64,000 bases of DNA from Woeseia sp034521225 (GCA_034521225.1 JAXHMR010000024.1:124001-188000), one strand, 5' to 3'; numbered from the stretch's first letter, positions 48,375 to 59,632 are shown. Made by a program: numbers and translations. The notes: generated from the sequence alone by a model not told the origin.

Positions 48375-50842
48375 CTACTGACCCAAAGGCTCGACCATCA
48401 TCTCTTGCAGCACGGCACGGGCTTTGTCGAAGCGGGCATGCAGGCGAGGGGTCGGAACATCGCCGTATGCCTCGCGGGCCTCATTCCGGGCGGCGTCGAT
48501 GGCCCGAATGAGGTCGGCGGCAGATTGCGAGCGCGCGTGTTGGTCGGTGCTGCCAACGGCGTCGATCCAGATGGGTGACGAGTGTGCGAACGGCCGCGCA
48601 TGCATCGTAGGCCACGCATTATCAGAGCGCGATGACGCGTAGGCCCGCGCGGCTATCCAGCCGCCTTGCGGCAAAGTGACTGTGCCGTTATAGGCGCGCG
48701 TATTTCCAGCCGCTACACCACCGAGCCGGGCGGCGACCTGGCCATTGACGATAATCTCGAGGACATCCACCGCGGTGGTGCTGGCGAGTGTCGCCTGCCA
48801 GGTTTGTTCGCCGCTCTCGATAGTCTCGCCGGGCCGTACGGTATCGTTCATGGTAAAGATCAGTGCAGGACCGGTAGTAACAAAGCTGCGTCCGGCAGCC
48901 GCTGCTGCCAGGGCGTTCTCAGCCGTTGCCTCGCCGTCGATCCGTACGTAGGTGCGGCCTGTACCGACCGCGGGCGTGCGATGGAAATCTACCCAGCCGT
49001 CCGTGCCCGACATGGCTGCAATGGGTCGACCGATGTTCAGCAGGCGATACCAGACGTGCGCAGTGCCTAGCGGGCTCGTCCAGGCGCATACCATCTCAAT
49101 GCCCAAACGTTGCGCCAGCACCCCGTCGGAGACCAGTTCAAGGGGAATGTAGCCGACTTGTGCAGACCCGAGCGGGTCCTCATCTCCGTCGATGGGATGA
49201 ACGTAAGTTGGGAAAGCGCCGTTGGCCTCGGCAAACGCCAATACATCGCCATTGGTCAGATCCGGATTTCCCAGCGTTGGGTTATTCGGCCCGAAAAACC
49301 ATGGTGCAAATGTTTTGTTGGCGCCAGCCAGGCCAATATGACCGTGGAAGTGAGAGCGTACCTCCTGACCTTGCCGCACGATGCGACCACCCTCAGCGGT
49401 CTGCTGCCCCATGACAGCCTCGTCGATCCGTCGCTCCCAGCGATTCCAGGACATAGGCGCCAGCTGATCGAGATCCTCTCCTGCCATCAGTCGCAGGGCA
49501 TCGCCGTGATCGGCCCGGTGATGGCCATCGCCATTGAGATGGACATGGTGATCTGCTGATACATAGCCTGCGGCGGCAGCATCCCAAAGGGGCGTAAGCA
49601 GGGCCGTCACTGTTGATTCGCGGTTCTCGCGAACGCGGAACTCTTTTTCGACCAGGGGTGCCATTGGGCCCCGTGCGATGAGAGCGGTGTAGCGACCGGC
49701 CGGCAGGGTAAAGTCCGCCTTTCCTTCAACATAAAAATAGTAGCGACCGGTTTGCGGATCGAAATAGGTGGCATCGCGATGGAAAGCGACCGGATGGCCG
49801 TCCTCTCGTATGATGGAGACACGCGCCGTTACCGGCTGGTCCGATGCATCGGTTACCGCAAGCGAAAGGGTTCCCGTGGGCGAGCGTCCCTCCCATTGGC
49901 GAACGTTAATGGTCTGCGGCTCACCCCCGTACGTGGCAATACGGCGTAGCTGGAACTGGCGAGCATCATCGGCTTCCACGTAGTACACGTTCTCGCCATC
50001 TGGCGCTGAAGGCCGGAGTCAACGCGTAAGGATCGCCGTTGGTCAATCGGTGAGTGACTCTCGGATCGTCGAGATCCATCGTCCAAAGATGGTAGGCGTT
50101 GTCGATCGGCGCGCTGTAGACAATCAAGCGTTCGCGCGGATGGGTATCGCCGGTCAGGTGATAGGGTGAGCGTTTCGGCATGCACTATCGCATCCGTGCC
50201 CGCGACAAAGTCGCGCTCACGCAGTACGCGGTGCGGACCATCACCGTGCAGATACACCAACCCATCTCCGGACGGCAGGCGGCGCGCGTTGCGTTCAACC
50301 TGCGGTAAATCCGTTAGCCGGGTATCGACACCGGAAGCCAGATGGCGTTGCCACAGGCTCAGCTTGTCACCGACACCGGAGGTGTAATAGAGCGACTGGC
50401 CATCGGCTGAAAATTCCGGGTCCAGTTCAATCGTCGGCGTATTGATGACCTGCTCTTGACCGTTTTCTACATTCAGGATGACGATGGCCGTATCGTTGCC
50501 GTTATCGCGGACGATGGCCAGCTGTTGGCCATCGGGCGACCATCGCGGCCGTGAATCAACGGCAGGGCCATTAGTGAGCTGCGTTGCTTTCCCTGTGGCG
50601 AGATCCAGTTGCCAGATCCAGCCCCTTGCGGCCATAGCCAGGGTTTGACCGTCCGGCGCCGGCGCGGGATCTGTGGGTCCGTGGGCGAGTATCGGCAGTT
50701 CATGCTGTTCCAGATACGTGTGATGATTGAAATCCGACAGCCTGGAGTAACGGTTTACCCACTGGGCGGCAGCCGAGTCGGCAAGCACCAGTCCGAATAA
50801 AAGGATACCCGGAATCATGAGACTCTTCTGGCAACAACGCAT
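48375..50842 (-). CDS. TolB-like propeller fused to a CehA/McbA-type PHP hydrolase (two frameshifts)
   Basis: A signal peptide (SLMIPGILLFGLVLADSAAA) leads into WD40-like PD40 repeats (LPILAHGPTDPAPAPDGQTL, AVDSRPRWSPDGQQLAIVRD, LDPEFSADGQSLYYTS). The frame breaks near 50170 and again near 50005, with the middle piece carrying AYHLWTMDLDDPRVTHRL. The C-terminal 530 residues are intact and have a PHP-like metal site (YVSADHHVHLNGDGHH), then FHGHIGLAG, YVHPIDGDEDP and AAMSGTDGWVDFHRTPAV, as in CehA/McbA-family phosphoesterase-like enzymes. It would be a secreted or periplasmic hydrolase of about 820 residues. Substrate unknown. Confidence 0.75.
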
Positions 50843-51178
50843 AACAACATTCCTAATGTGAAAAGCCCCAACGGAAGGCGCGAGCGCGCCCAGCATACCT
50901 CAGGATTTTTCCCGGCACTCCATTCATGGCGACCGGCCGCTCATTGGCGAAAACAGCCGGTTGAGGCGCGACATGAACTGGCCCTGCCCGGACGATCAGG
51001 TCAAAACGTACTGACACGCAAACGACTACACGGTAAATCTCGGCCTGATCGGTAAACATTACCCCAAGGGTTGGTTCCGACTGATGATTGCTGAGAGATT
51101 GCAGCGATCGCTACTCAGGGTGCACTTCGGCTAAGCTTCGCTGAGGCCTGGAATGGCCCAAAGTTCAAGGAGCAAATA
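50843..51178. other. Divergent intergenic region before the glutamine synthetase gene
   Basis: About 335 bases between divergent genes. A small palindrome GGCGCGAGCGCGCC lies near 50878-50891. No further gene or clear promoter is seen. Confidence 0.4.
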
Positions 51179-52554
51179 GTGGAAAAGAAAAACAACTGGC
51201 TCGAAGCGCTCCCCGAAGCCTTCAACGCCGACCGGGCCGGCCGTGACGTCGATGAGGTCGAGTGCATTATCCCTGACATTGCCGGGCATGTCGCGCGGCA
51301 AGACCATGCCAGCGTACAAGTTCCACCCCGATCACGAGACCTGCCTGCCGGTGTCCATTTTCTACCAGACGATCACCGGCCACGACGTCGAACTCGAGAT
51401 CGACAACCAGTGGGCCGAAGGCGACCTTGTCCTGAAGGCGGACATGTCGACGGCCAAGGCAGTGCCGTGGGCCAAGGAGCCGACGGTGCAGATCATTCAC
51501 GACCTTTACACCCAGGACGGCCTGCCGGTGAGTCTCGCGCCACGGCAGGTGCTGAAACAGGTCATTGCGCGTTACGCTGACGAGGGCTGGACACCGGTGG
51601 TGGCGCCGGAGCTCGAGTTTTACCTGATCACGCCGAACCTGGACCCGAATGAGCCTGTCGTCTCGCCAATCGGGCGCACCGGCAGGCGCGGCACCAGTCA
51701 CCAGTCCTACTCGATGTCCGCCGTCGATGACTACGGCCCGGTTATCGACACGATTTATCGTTTTGCTCAGGACGCCGGGCTCGCAATCGACACGGTGACC
51801 CAGGAAGACGGCGCCGGCCAGCTCGAGATCAACCTGGTTCACGGTGACCCGCTGCTGCTCGCGGACCAGGTCTTCTACTTCAAGCGCATCATCCGCGAAG
51901 CCGCACTGAACCACGACATGTTTGCGACCTTCATGGCGAAGCCGATGCGTGACCAGCCCGGCTCTGCAATGCACCTGCACCAGAGCATTGTCGAAGCCAA
52001 CACCGGCCGCAACCTGTTCAGCAACAAGAAGGGCTGAAGCCAGCCGGCGATTCTTTCATTACATCGGCGGCTGCCAGAAAGACCTGCCGCAGGCGCTTCC
52101 GCTGATTGCGCCGTATGTCAACAGCTACCGGCGCTTTGAGTCCGACAGCAGCTCCAGCGCGCCCACCAATTTCGCCTGGGGCTACGACAACCGCGCGACA
52201 GGTTTCCGTGCACCCAATGCCCGGCCTGAGAACCGCCGTATCGAGAACCGCATGATCGGCGTCGACTGCAACCCCTACCTCGCCACCGCCGCCGCGCTGG
52301 CTTGTGGGCTACTCGGAATGCTCAACAAGGTAAAGCCGGGCGAACCGGAAGCCGGCGAAGTGGAGGACGAGAAATACGACATCCCGACGACGCTCGACGA
52401 GGCACTGGACATGTTCGAGGAGGCCAACGAACTGCACGATGTGCTTGGCCCGTATTTCTGCATGGTCTACGGCGAAGTGAAGCGCGAAGAGATGCGGCTT
52501 TTCCACCGTGGAATCAGTCCGTGGGAGCGGGAGCACCTGCTTCTGAACGTGTAG
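51179..52554 (+). CDS. Glutamine synthetase family enzyme, PuuA-like (two frameshifts)
   Basis: The GTG at 51179 follows AAGGAG. The sequence is of the GS class that ligates glutamate to amines rather than GlnA: KTMPAYKFHPDHETCLPVSI, then catalytic strings VVAPELEFYLI (metal Glu), GAGQLEINLVHGD (Glu), PGSAMHLHQSI (His) and APTNFAWGYDNRATGFRAP (Arg). One base is missing near 51297 (VARGKTMPAY becomes VARQDHASV), and one extra T near 52036 creates a false stop after SNKKG. The reconstructed length, about 458 residues, is full. It converges with the flavoprotein gene 31 bases away. A gamma-glutamyl-amine pathway shared by the two is possible but unproven. Confidence 0.85.
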
Positions 52555-52585
52555 TCTTCCGCGCCCCTGCGAGCGCGGCCGACTA

Positions 52586-54466
52586 TTACGCTGTGCGCAT
52601 CTGTTCGTTGACCGCCCGGTCGGCGGCATCGATCGCACCGTTGACATAGGCGTAGGCCGACGCATCCGAGTTGGCAATCGAAATACGACCAATTTGCGCG
52701 CGTCCGGCCACGTGCGGACCATTGTGCGGCGTGAAGCCCTGCGGGTCACACAGATCATTGTATTCATAGGCATAGCCATGCGGCCATCTATTAACAGTGA
52801 TCGCGGCGATGTCACGTTCCGCATCAAAACCGCCCGGCGCCAGCGAACCGGACATCTTCGCGACAATATCCTGTTCGAAGTCGGCGAAGCTCAACTCGTA
52901 GAGCTGCCGGCGGCCGGCAACATGCTGCTCCCGTGCACTGAGACCCTGCCCGGGCACAGTCGGCACCCAGGAACCATGCAGAATCGTCGGTTGTCGCGGA
53001 TTCTGTGCGAACCGGTAGTCGCCCATGCTGACCGGAAAATCCAGGCCGAACGAGTACATGTATTTTGACTGTGGAATGAACACGCTGCTGTAGCCCATTT
53101 CGGCCAACGCGGTCCAGTTACGCACCGCGATGGACATGTATACCAACGGCACCTTTTCGGCGTATTCGAGAGCATCCTTTTGCGCTGCGGGCACTTCGCT
53201 GCAAATAGCAGGCAGCATTGCGTTGTAACCAGCGAACACTACATGTCTCGCGCGAACTCTATAAACGTCGCCACCGTTTACGTAAGTCACATCGACATGC
53301 TTCTGGTCCGGCGTGTGGCTCAGGTTCACGGCCGTGCTATTGACGCGTATCCGGGTCGGGCGGCCTTTGCTATCCAGCAGGCTGTAGTCGACGCGCGAGG
53401 TCACAAGGTCTTCCATCGTGCTGCCGGGTACGGCCTCGGGCAACAGGCTGCGAACGAGTGCGCGCGCTACGCCGGCATTGCCGTCCGGGAAATGGAAAAT
53501 GTAGGGCTCGTCGCGTTCGTGGCCTTTCTCGTCAAGCTCGCCGATTCCCATGTGCTGCAAAGCCGGCATGCCGGAGCGGTAGGCTTGGAGCGCAGACAGC
53601 GAATCCCAGCCGACACCCCATAGACCCAGGATCGAGTCACGCAGGAGATCCGTCACCTCGCGCGGCATGTCGACGTACTCACGCAGATAGCGGGTGTACG
53701 TGATGCTGCGCAGGAAATCGATTTCCTCACTGCGGCTGAGATCCGGCCGATGATCGGTCTCGTCTCGCAACAGGCGCAGCAGTGCGGCTTTCGATTCATC
53801 CGATATCGGGTACTGCCCGACGATTGCGTCGATCTTTTCCGGAGCATCCCCGAACCAGCCACGGAACACACTCGGCGCAGTAACGTCGCGCCCATACACA
53901 TCGGAACTGAAATACATCGCCCGGCGAAGACCCCGGCGCTTCATGTAATCCTGGTCGAAGTAGTCATAGAAGCGGCTGGTGATGATGCCAACGTCCTGCA
54001 ACAGTTGACTGGATGCCGAGGAGTAGCGCCCCGGGTCGTCGATCGACTGGCTGCCACCGTAGCCAATCAGCGTCTGGCCATCGACAGTGAACTCGTTGCG
54101 TTTGGCGTGCCCGCCGAAGTCGTCGTGGTTGTCGAGTACCAGCACCCTTTTTCCTCCACCCGCGCGCTGATGATAAAAAAGCGCCGCGGACAGGCCACTG
54201 ATGCCGCCACCAACAACGATCATGTCGTAGACATCGTCAGTCTGTTGTTTCGGCGTCGGGTACTTCTGTCCGGCCCAGGCAACGGCGTGTGCCACCTCGA
54301 ACGAGCCGGCATGGCTGCCACGCATGCCCGTCTTGAGGGGCGGGTAGTAGTCGGCGGGTCGCTGCGCGGCGAGCAGGTCCATGGGCGACAGCATGCTGCC
54401 AGCCGTAGTCGCCATTGCTACGCCGTTCAGGAAATCCCGGCGCGTGATATTTAGCCTGGAAGACAT
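52586..54466 (-). CDS. Tat-exported FAD-dependent oxidoreductase, copy 2
   Basis: The intact 626-residue version of the enzyme also encoded at 22.6-24.6 kb. A Tat signal (ITRRDFLNGVAMATTAGSML) is followed by the FAD loop IVVGGGISGLSAALFY and DNHDDFGGHAKRNEF, a long substrate domain, and C-terminal flavin-contact strings AAITVNRWPHGYAYEYND and IGRISIANSDASAYAYVNGA. It is translocated folded with its flavin to the periplasm. Substrate unknown. Its end, AADRAVNEQMRTA, helps place the true end of copy 1. Confidence 0.88.
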   Translation of the reverse strand: MSSRLNITRRDFLNGVAMATTAGSMLSPMDLLAAQRPADYYPPLKTGMRGSHAGSFEVAHAVAWAGQKYPTPKQQTDDVYDMIVVGGGISGLSAALFYHQRAGGGKRVLVLDNHDDFGGHAKRNEFTVDGQTLIGYGGSQSIDDPGRYSSASSQLLQDVGIITSRFYDYFDQDYMKRRGLRRAMYFSSDVYGRDVTAPSVFRGWFGDAPEKIDAIVGQYPISDESKAALLRLLRDETDHRPDLSRSEEIDFLRSITYTRYLREYVDMPREVTDLLRDSILGLWGVGWDSLSALQAYRSGMPALQHMGIGELDEKGHERDEPYIFHFPDGNAGVARALVRSLLPEAVPGSTMEDLVTSRVDYSLLDSKGRPTRIRVNSTAVNLSHTPDQKHVDVTYVNGGDVYRVRARHVVFAGYNAMLPAICSEVPAAQKDALEYAEKVPLVYMSIAVRNWTALAEMGYSSVFIPQSKYMYSFGLDFPVSMGDYRFAQNPRQPTILHGSWVPTVPGQGLSAREQHVAGRRQLYELSFADFEQDIVAKMSGSLAPGGFDAERDIAAITVNRWPHGYAYEYNDLCDPQGFTPHNGPHVAGRAQIGRISIANSDASAYAYVNGAIDAADRAVNEQMRTA

Positions 54467-54783
54467 ATCATGATCGCATCGCGATATGCTGCCACGTAAT
54501 TGAGGAACATTCTGCGCGCAATCATTCTTCTTATTCTATCGCTGACTGGTCTGCCATTCAGCCTAACCGACACGCGCCGGCTTGCCTAGTCATCGCACAA
54601 CTTCAGTGATCCCTGCTCGCGAAGCTTCAGGAATGGCATCACATCGGCAGCCGCCATGCCCGTTCGATACGGGCAATCTTCTTCTGCACAGTCGCGCTCC
54701 GGATCATTTCAAACCCGTCCCGTTAGCGGTTTTGCGGTCATTTGCTGCTTACATAAATAACACCCGCGAAACGGAGGAAGACC
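54467..54783. other. Divergent intergenic region
   Basis: About 317 bases between the divergent flavoprotein and the P/Q-rich exported protein. Frames that cross it are continuations of shadows; no gene, terminator or strong promoter is apparent. Confidence 0.4.
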
Positions 54784-56764
54784 ATGGTAATCGTGCAGAC
54801 CCGCCGAGGCCGCGCGCCCGGCCGCAGGCCCCGGATGGCCCGCATTCCCGCCATCTGTGCCGCTGCGCTGTTGGCCGCCTTTACGGCGCCAGTGCTGGCC
54901 CAGACGCCCCAGATCCCGCAGATACCTGCCTTCCTGCCGACGGTGGACCAGGTACCGGCCACCCAGCCCATGCCATTGGACGGCACCTGGCTCGTGAATA
55001 CCATCCGCAAGAAGATTCGCATCGAGGGCGGCCGCGCCTATGCCGTCGATCCCTGGGTGCACATGTTTGTGCTGAAGGTGGAACCGGGCATGGTGGTGCT
55101 GCGCGACATTGCGCCGGCAGCGCCAGGCAAGTACACGGGCAGCGACCTGCCGATGATGGGCGAGCTGACGGCGACGGTGCAGCCTGACCGGAGCCTGGCC
55201 GTCTCCGTCGCCGCCGCCCTGATGCCCGTGCAGTACAAGCTGATCCCGGTGCAGCTCGACAATCCGCAGTGGTACGCGCAGGAGATGTCCGCGGCCGGGA
55301 TCGCCGCGCCCCAGGGCCAGAACCCGGCACCCGGCGCCTACCAGCCGGCACCGCCCCAGCAGGTCTACCAGCCGCCGCCGCAGCAGCAGCAACCGGTGCA
55401 GCGGCCCTACCAACCGCCACCGCAGCAGCAGCAACCCGGACAGCAGCCCTACCAGCCGCCACCGCAGCAGCGAGCAACCCGGACAGCAGCCTTACCAGGC
55501 GCCAGCGCAGCAGCAGCCGGCATACCAGCCGGCACCGCCGCCCACCGGTCAGCAAGCCCCGTCCGCCGCACCGACCCCCTCGCAACCGGCCTATCAGCCC
55601 GCGCCCGCGAGTCCTGCCCCCTATGGCGCGCAGAGGACGAACAGCGGCTCTGTTACGCGCAGTCGCAACCGGACCCAGAACGACTCCTTCGGACCGCCGG
55701 ACCTCACGTGCGGCGAGGACGGCGCAGAACCCTGCGGCGACGAGAAAAAGGTCGACGCCGCCTACGTCAAGGACGCCGAAAACTGGGGCTGCAAGGGCAA
55801 GCAGCTCTACTTGACGCCCAGGAACGGCGGCGAATGCTGGCGCTGCCCGAGCGGCTACAGGCGCACCTTGAAACCCATCCACAAGCCGGGCGCCTGCAAG
55901 GAAAGGGGGCTCGGCTTTGGCAAGGACGAGACGGATGCGACGTTCGTTCGCTCCGCCTACGGCTGTCCGGCCGACACCTTCGAGAGCATGGGCAAATGCT
56001 ACGAGTGTCCCGCCGGGTCGAGCAAGGTAGCCTTCCTCGGCGCCTTCAATCCGGGCCAGGCCTGCAAAACGGCGCACTACTGCGACGACGGCCTGAAGCT
56101 TCAGCCGGCACCCCCGAAAGCACTTCAGGAAGTCGGCCCGCCCTATAACCGGGTGTGCGGGACCGGCGTCGGCAAGGACGAGATCATCCGGCTCTCGCGG
56201 GAGCGCATGAAGGCACACCAAGACCTCAAGATAGTTGCCATCGGGTTCGTCGGGGAACTCGCTACCGACGCAGAGCTTCGGCAGGCAATTCAGAGAAAGG
56301 ACGGGGTGAGGGCCGCCGGCATCATCATGCGGACGCCGGGTTTCGCCCGTCTGCGCGACCAGGCCAGGGCCTCCGGTTTTGCAACGCTTTCCTTTGGCGG
56401 CGCCCCCGAAGTCAAGGCCATCGGGGGCGCGGCCCAGGAGGCCGGATTCGCCATGGACTGGAATGGCGATCCCCGTTTCTACATGACGACGGTTGTTTCT
56501 ACCGGTGCGTCGGTAAGCGCCGGTTTCTCGGCGACCTTCGGCCTGTGGAATGCGCCGGCCGGTGGCATCGGCGGCTACGCGCGTGGCGCGAGCTTCTCCT
56601 TGCCGGTCCCGGGCGCCAACATCGGCGTTGCCGGCGGCGCCGTCGGCGGCGGCGCCTGGTTCAGCTATTACCCACTGGACTTCGTCGGCCTGACTTACAC
56701 GGTGAGCGGCGGTATCGGCCTCGACACCGTGGACTACAACCAGGCGGTGACGAACGTGTATTAG
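54784..56764 (+). CDS. Exported P/Q-rich, Cys-rich protein with barrel-like C-terminus (one frameshift)
   Basis: An N-terminal export signal (MARIPAICAAALLAAFTAPV) precedes a folded domain (residues about 45-170), then a low-complexity linker of YQPPPQQQQP units (near 55360-55470). An extra G near 55470 in a CAGCAG run breaks the frame. The next phase continues YQAPAQQQPAYQPAPPP, then a Cys-rich part (CGEDGAEPCGDEKK, GGECWRCPSGYRR, CPADTFESMGKCYECPAGSS) and a C-terminal Gly-rich, alternating segment that looks like beta-barrel or beta-roll strands (GASVSAGFSATFGLWNAPAG, YYPLDFVGLTYTVSGGIGLD). About 660 residues. I do not recognise the family. The Cys spacing suggests a disulfide-bonded surface protein. 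Confidence 0.7.
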
Positions 56765-56832
56765 TTTTAATTTGGTTCTGTCGTAGCTGAATAGCGGTTG
56801 AAGATGTCGCCCGATCAGGCTGACCAGAACTA

Positions 56833-58071
56833 TCAACTGGCGTGCTCGCGGACGATTGCCGCCATTGAGTTCGACAGCTGCTGGTCGGCGGCGCGCCGCC
56901 AAAACTTCCTGGCGAGTACATGCGCTTCGTTCCAGACTTGAAGCGTGTTCACGGCCGCATGCGGCGGCCGGATAGCGGCCATTCTGAGATTGCCGCTTGC
57001 GGGTGGCGCATAGGCCATCGGTAACTGGTCGTACGCCGGGGCAACAACGTAGCCGTCATCGGTTGGAAACAGCGATACGTTGTGATGGTGGCGGTCAGTG
57101 TTGGCGATCAAGGCGCCAAAGGCCTCCAGAAGTGCAATCCTGTGCAAGCCTTCATCGTTCAATTCGCCACGCCGGTGCATTTGCTCCGCGGAGTCCGTCC
57201 AGCTTCCGGCAACATTCCCAGACGGAGCTGCCAACGTGATCACTCGCCGACGGCCCCTTTCGCCGACACGATCGAATCTGTCGACAACCAGGCATCGCAG
57301 GCCGTCCATATCCAGAATTCTTGTTTGCGCGGTGTCGATGCCGGAATCCTGCAATGTCTGCAGTGCAATGTGCTCGAGCAATAACAGGTCTTGCCAGCGT
57401 CTTGCGTTATCGGTTACGTCGGTGGCGAATTTTACTATTCGATGTTCTCCGTCCAGGAAGGCGGTGAACTTCGGCTGCTCCCCGCCTGCAGATGAACCCA
57501 CATGTTCTCCGGCAATTGCCTTTTCACTGAGTCGTGGAAAGTCCTCTGTCGTGTGAACTTCGTGCCGCAACTCCTGAAATCGCGCGAACGACTCCCGGCC
57601 AATCACAAGATTGCCTGGTAGGTCCTCTCCTCGCCGACTGAGCGCAATGAGAACGTGATTGTCCGACCAGTTGGCTACGTCCTCTGGTAACCCCAGGTCG
57701 TCGTTGTGTCGAGCATAAGACCGACCGAGAAAACCTTTTGGTGCAATGTCGTGCATCTCTGGTGGCAGCCCGTCGATAACAGTGGGGTCTGGAAGCCACA
57801 CCGACTCGGTTGCAACCAATGTCACAAGTTGGTCAGCCGGCCGGATATTCCCACCCTCGTCTAACCGGAACACCGGAAACTCGTCTGTTTCCAGCCCGGG
57901 TAACTGATGCCGGCCCGCATACCGTGTGGCCCGGGCCTGCCCGAAGCGCAAGACCTGTCGCGCTTCCCGGCGATAGGCGTTCGCCAGCGTCTCCCGGCTG
58001 GCCCCGGTCGCAGCAAGTAGTGAGCCGCTTCTGAGCGCGCCGTTTAGCAAAAAGGGCCGGATCTGGAGCAT
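56833..58071 (-). CDS. yjjJ: HipA-family kinase, YjjJ type
   Basis: The intact 412-residue protein has an N-terminal winged-helix-like segment (LLAATGASRETLANAYRREA, VLRFGQARATRYAGR) instead of a separate HipB, which marks the YjjJ branch. A HipA kinase core follows: AGGEQPKFTAFL (glycine-rich loop SSAGGEQPKF), IVKFATDVTDNARRWQDLLL, and catalytic loop GALIANTDRHHHNVSLF with the Asp and Asn. Relatives of this branch phosphorylate tRNA synthetases or other targets to slow growth. The gene is solitary, as expected for the type. Confidence 0.9.
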   Translation of the reverse strand: MLQIRPFLLNGALRSGSLLAATGASRETLANAYRREARQVLRFGQARATRYAGRHQLPGLETDEFPVFRLDEGGNIRPADQLVTLVATESVWLPDPTVIDGLPPEMHDIAPKGFLGRSYARHNDDLGLPEDVANWSDNHVLIALSRRGEDLPGNLVIGRESFARFQELRHEVHTTEDFPRLSEKAIAGEHVGSSAGGEQPKFTAFLDGEHRIVKFATDVTDNARRWQDLLLLEHIALQTLQDSGIDTAQTRILDMDGLRCLVVDRFDRVGERGRRRVITLAAPSGNVAGSWTDSAEQMHRRGELNDEGLHRIALLEAFGALIANTDRHHHNVSLFPTDDGYVVAPAYDQLPMAYAPPASGNLRMAAIRPPHAAVNTLQVWNEAHVLARKFWRRAADQQLSNSMAAIVREHAS

Positions 58072-58159
58072 TAGACTTGACGATTAAACATTACATAAAG
58101 ATTTGTATTATCGATATTTAATGTCAATCAATCAACGATAAACTTGACGATTTATTTGA

Positions 58160-58785
58160 CTATTTTGAAAACCGAAGGATTCCTTCATCAATCGCGGAAA
58201 AGGCGTTCCGCCAGCGCACCTTCGGATCGTCGAATTTCACATCCTCTGCCGAAAACAGATCCGGATCGTAAGCACCGCCAAGCCACTCAAGTATCTCTTC
58301 ATGCTCCGGGTGGGTTTCGTCGGCTATCGTCTCCAGCATCGTTGCGTATCCGTAAATGCCCCCGCAGTCCTCCGGCGGACATCGACGCTCCCCATCCAGA
58401 CACGCGAGCCGACGCTCACCTTCGCGGATCGTGTCGATGCCCTCAAGCACCACGGCATGTCGCCAGCCGTCGCCGAAGTCGTACTCATAGGAAGCTGCAT
58501 CGCCTGCTTTGGCGAAGTACCCAGCGATTGGCACGCTCCAGCCGGCCAGGCACGGCGGCTCGTCGACGTACGGATCGTCATCCGGTATGCCGATTTGCTT
58601 TAACTCTCCGGTCCGGATTCCGGACATGGAACAGATGCAAGGTGATAGTCGAGCCACCCCATGGAGTCCTGGATCGCGACGTGAAGGTCCCAGAATGTGT
58701 AACCACCGGGCACCCGAATGCGCCGCCAGACCGACGGGTGTATCCCTTCGAGTTCAATGTGGAACGTGTGTACGGTGTTCGGCAT
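58160..58785 (-). CDS. Plasmid pRiA4b ORF-3 family protein (one frameshift)
   Basis: The first frame (from ATG 58785) reads FHIELEGIHPSVWRRIRVPG and YTFWDLHVAIQDSMGWLDYH, the family opening. Near 58630 the frame slips, and the next phase gives IGIPDDDPYVDEPPCLAGWS, YEYDFGDGWRHAVVLEGI, LDGERRCPPEDCGGIYGYA and FDPKVRWRNAF-like sequence to the stop at 58160. YEYDFGDGW and CPPEDCGG are hallmark strings. The family is common on plasmids and islands and has no established function. Confidence 0.85.
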
Positions 58786-58861
58786 GGGGTGACTCTTGAC
58801 GAAATAAGATCAAGCGTTGGGTCGCTCAGTAAATTCCGGGAACGTACGCAATCCAGCAGCC

Positions 58862-59434
58862 CTACTGCAATGCCGCGATCGCCTTTCTGATCTGCGCACT
58901 GAGCCGGCGGGACGCCTTGTTCTTCCAGCGCTTCAGGAAGGGCAGGTATTTGGGATCTCCTGATTGGGCAATTCGCTCCGTTACGAGGACCAGGACTTCT
59001 GGATTCCGCTCATTGAGCCACGCAATATCACGGGCGTCAGTACCCTGCTCGATTTCCCGATCAACGCGATCCAGCAACTCCCTCGCATAGACTTGTCGCT
59101 CGATGGCCCAGCCCGCGTCAGTGTATTTCAGGAGTGGCAGCCGGTAGTCGTATTCGATGGCTAGATAGCCCGCCTCGATCATCCAGTCGATACGCCGCGT
59201 GATCTCGTCAATCGACAGCTCGCGCATGGCGCCATAGACCGGCGAGCGGTCGAGCTCCTTTTCGATGACGGTCTTCTGCTTCGATCCCTTCAGTATCCTG
59301 GCGAGCAGCGACCGGCCGCCGCTCATGATGAGATCGTCGGCCCCACGGAGAATGGTCCGAATTTCTTCGTCCGAGAGCGGCTCGACGCCGCGGGAATCTA
59401 GGCTGACAGGCACCCTTCGCGTTTTTCGGCTCAT
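58862..59434 (-). CDS. RQC-minor family DNA-binding protein
   Basis: This intact 190-residue protein has a winged-helix domain of the RecQ C-terminal type in its first 115 residues: ILRGADDLIMSGGRSLLARI, LKGSKQKTVIEKELDRSPVY, YGAMRELSIDEITRRIDWMI and AGYLAIEYDYRLPLLKYTDA. The C-terminal 70 residues are helical. This is the RQC-minor-1-like family, which occurs without a helicase. DNA binding is inferred from the fold; its biological role is unknown. It sits among toxin-antitoxin genes. Confidence 0.8.
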   Translation of the reverse strand: MSRKTRRVPVSLDSRGVEPLSDEEIRTILRGADDLIMSGGRSLLARILKGSKQKTVIEKELDRSPVYGAMRELSIDEITRRIDWMIEAGYLAIEYDYRLPLLKYTDAGWAIERQVYARELLDRVDREIEQGTDARDIAWLNERNPEVLVLVTERIAQSGDPKYLPFLKRWKNKASRRLSAQIRKAIAALQ

Positions 59435-59632
59435 GGTTTCAGCGACCGCTCAATGTGCAGATCATCACTACTGTCAAGCATAGGGGGCTTTTGCAAGAGC
59501 GAGCTTGTGGAGCGCCCGCAAGACCCGCACATGACTGCGGTTTAAAAAGAGATCATCGAGGGGTGTATCGAAGCGCATGGAAATAAACCTTTCCACTTGG
59601 AAAGATACGTTACCAGACGGACGGAAATTCGA

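Noticed and set aside
54881..56902. 673-residue minus-strand frame
   Set aside because: Antisense to the P/Q-rich exported protein. The plus strand has a signal peptide and ordered Cys motifs, while the minus frame is Arg/Ala-rich without domains.
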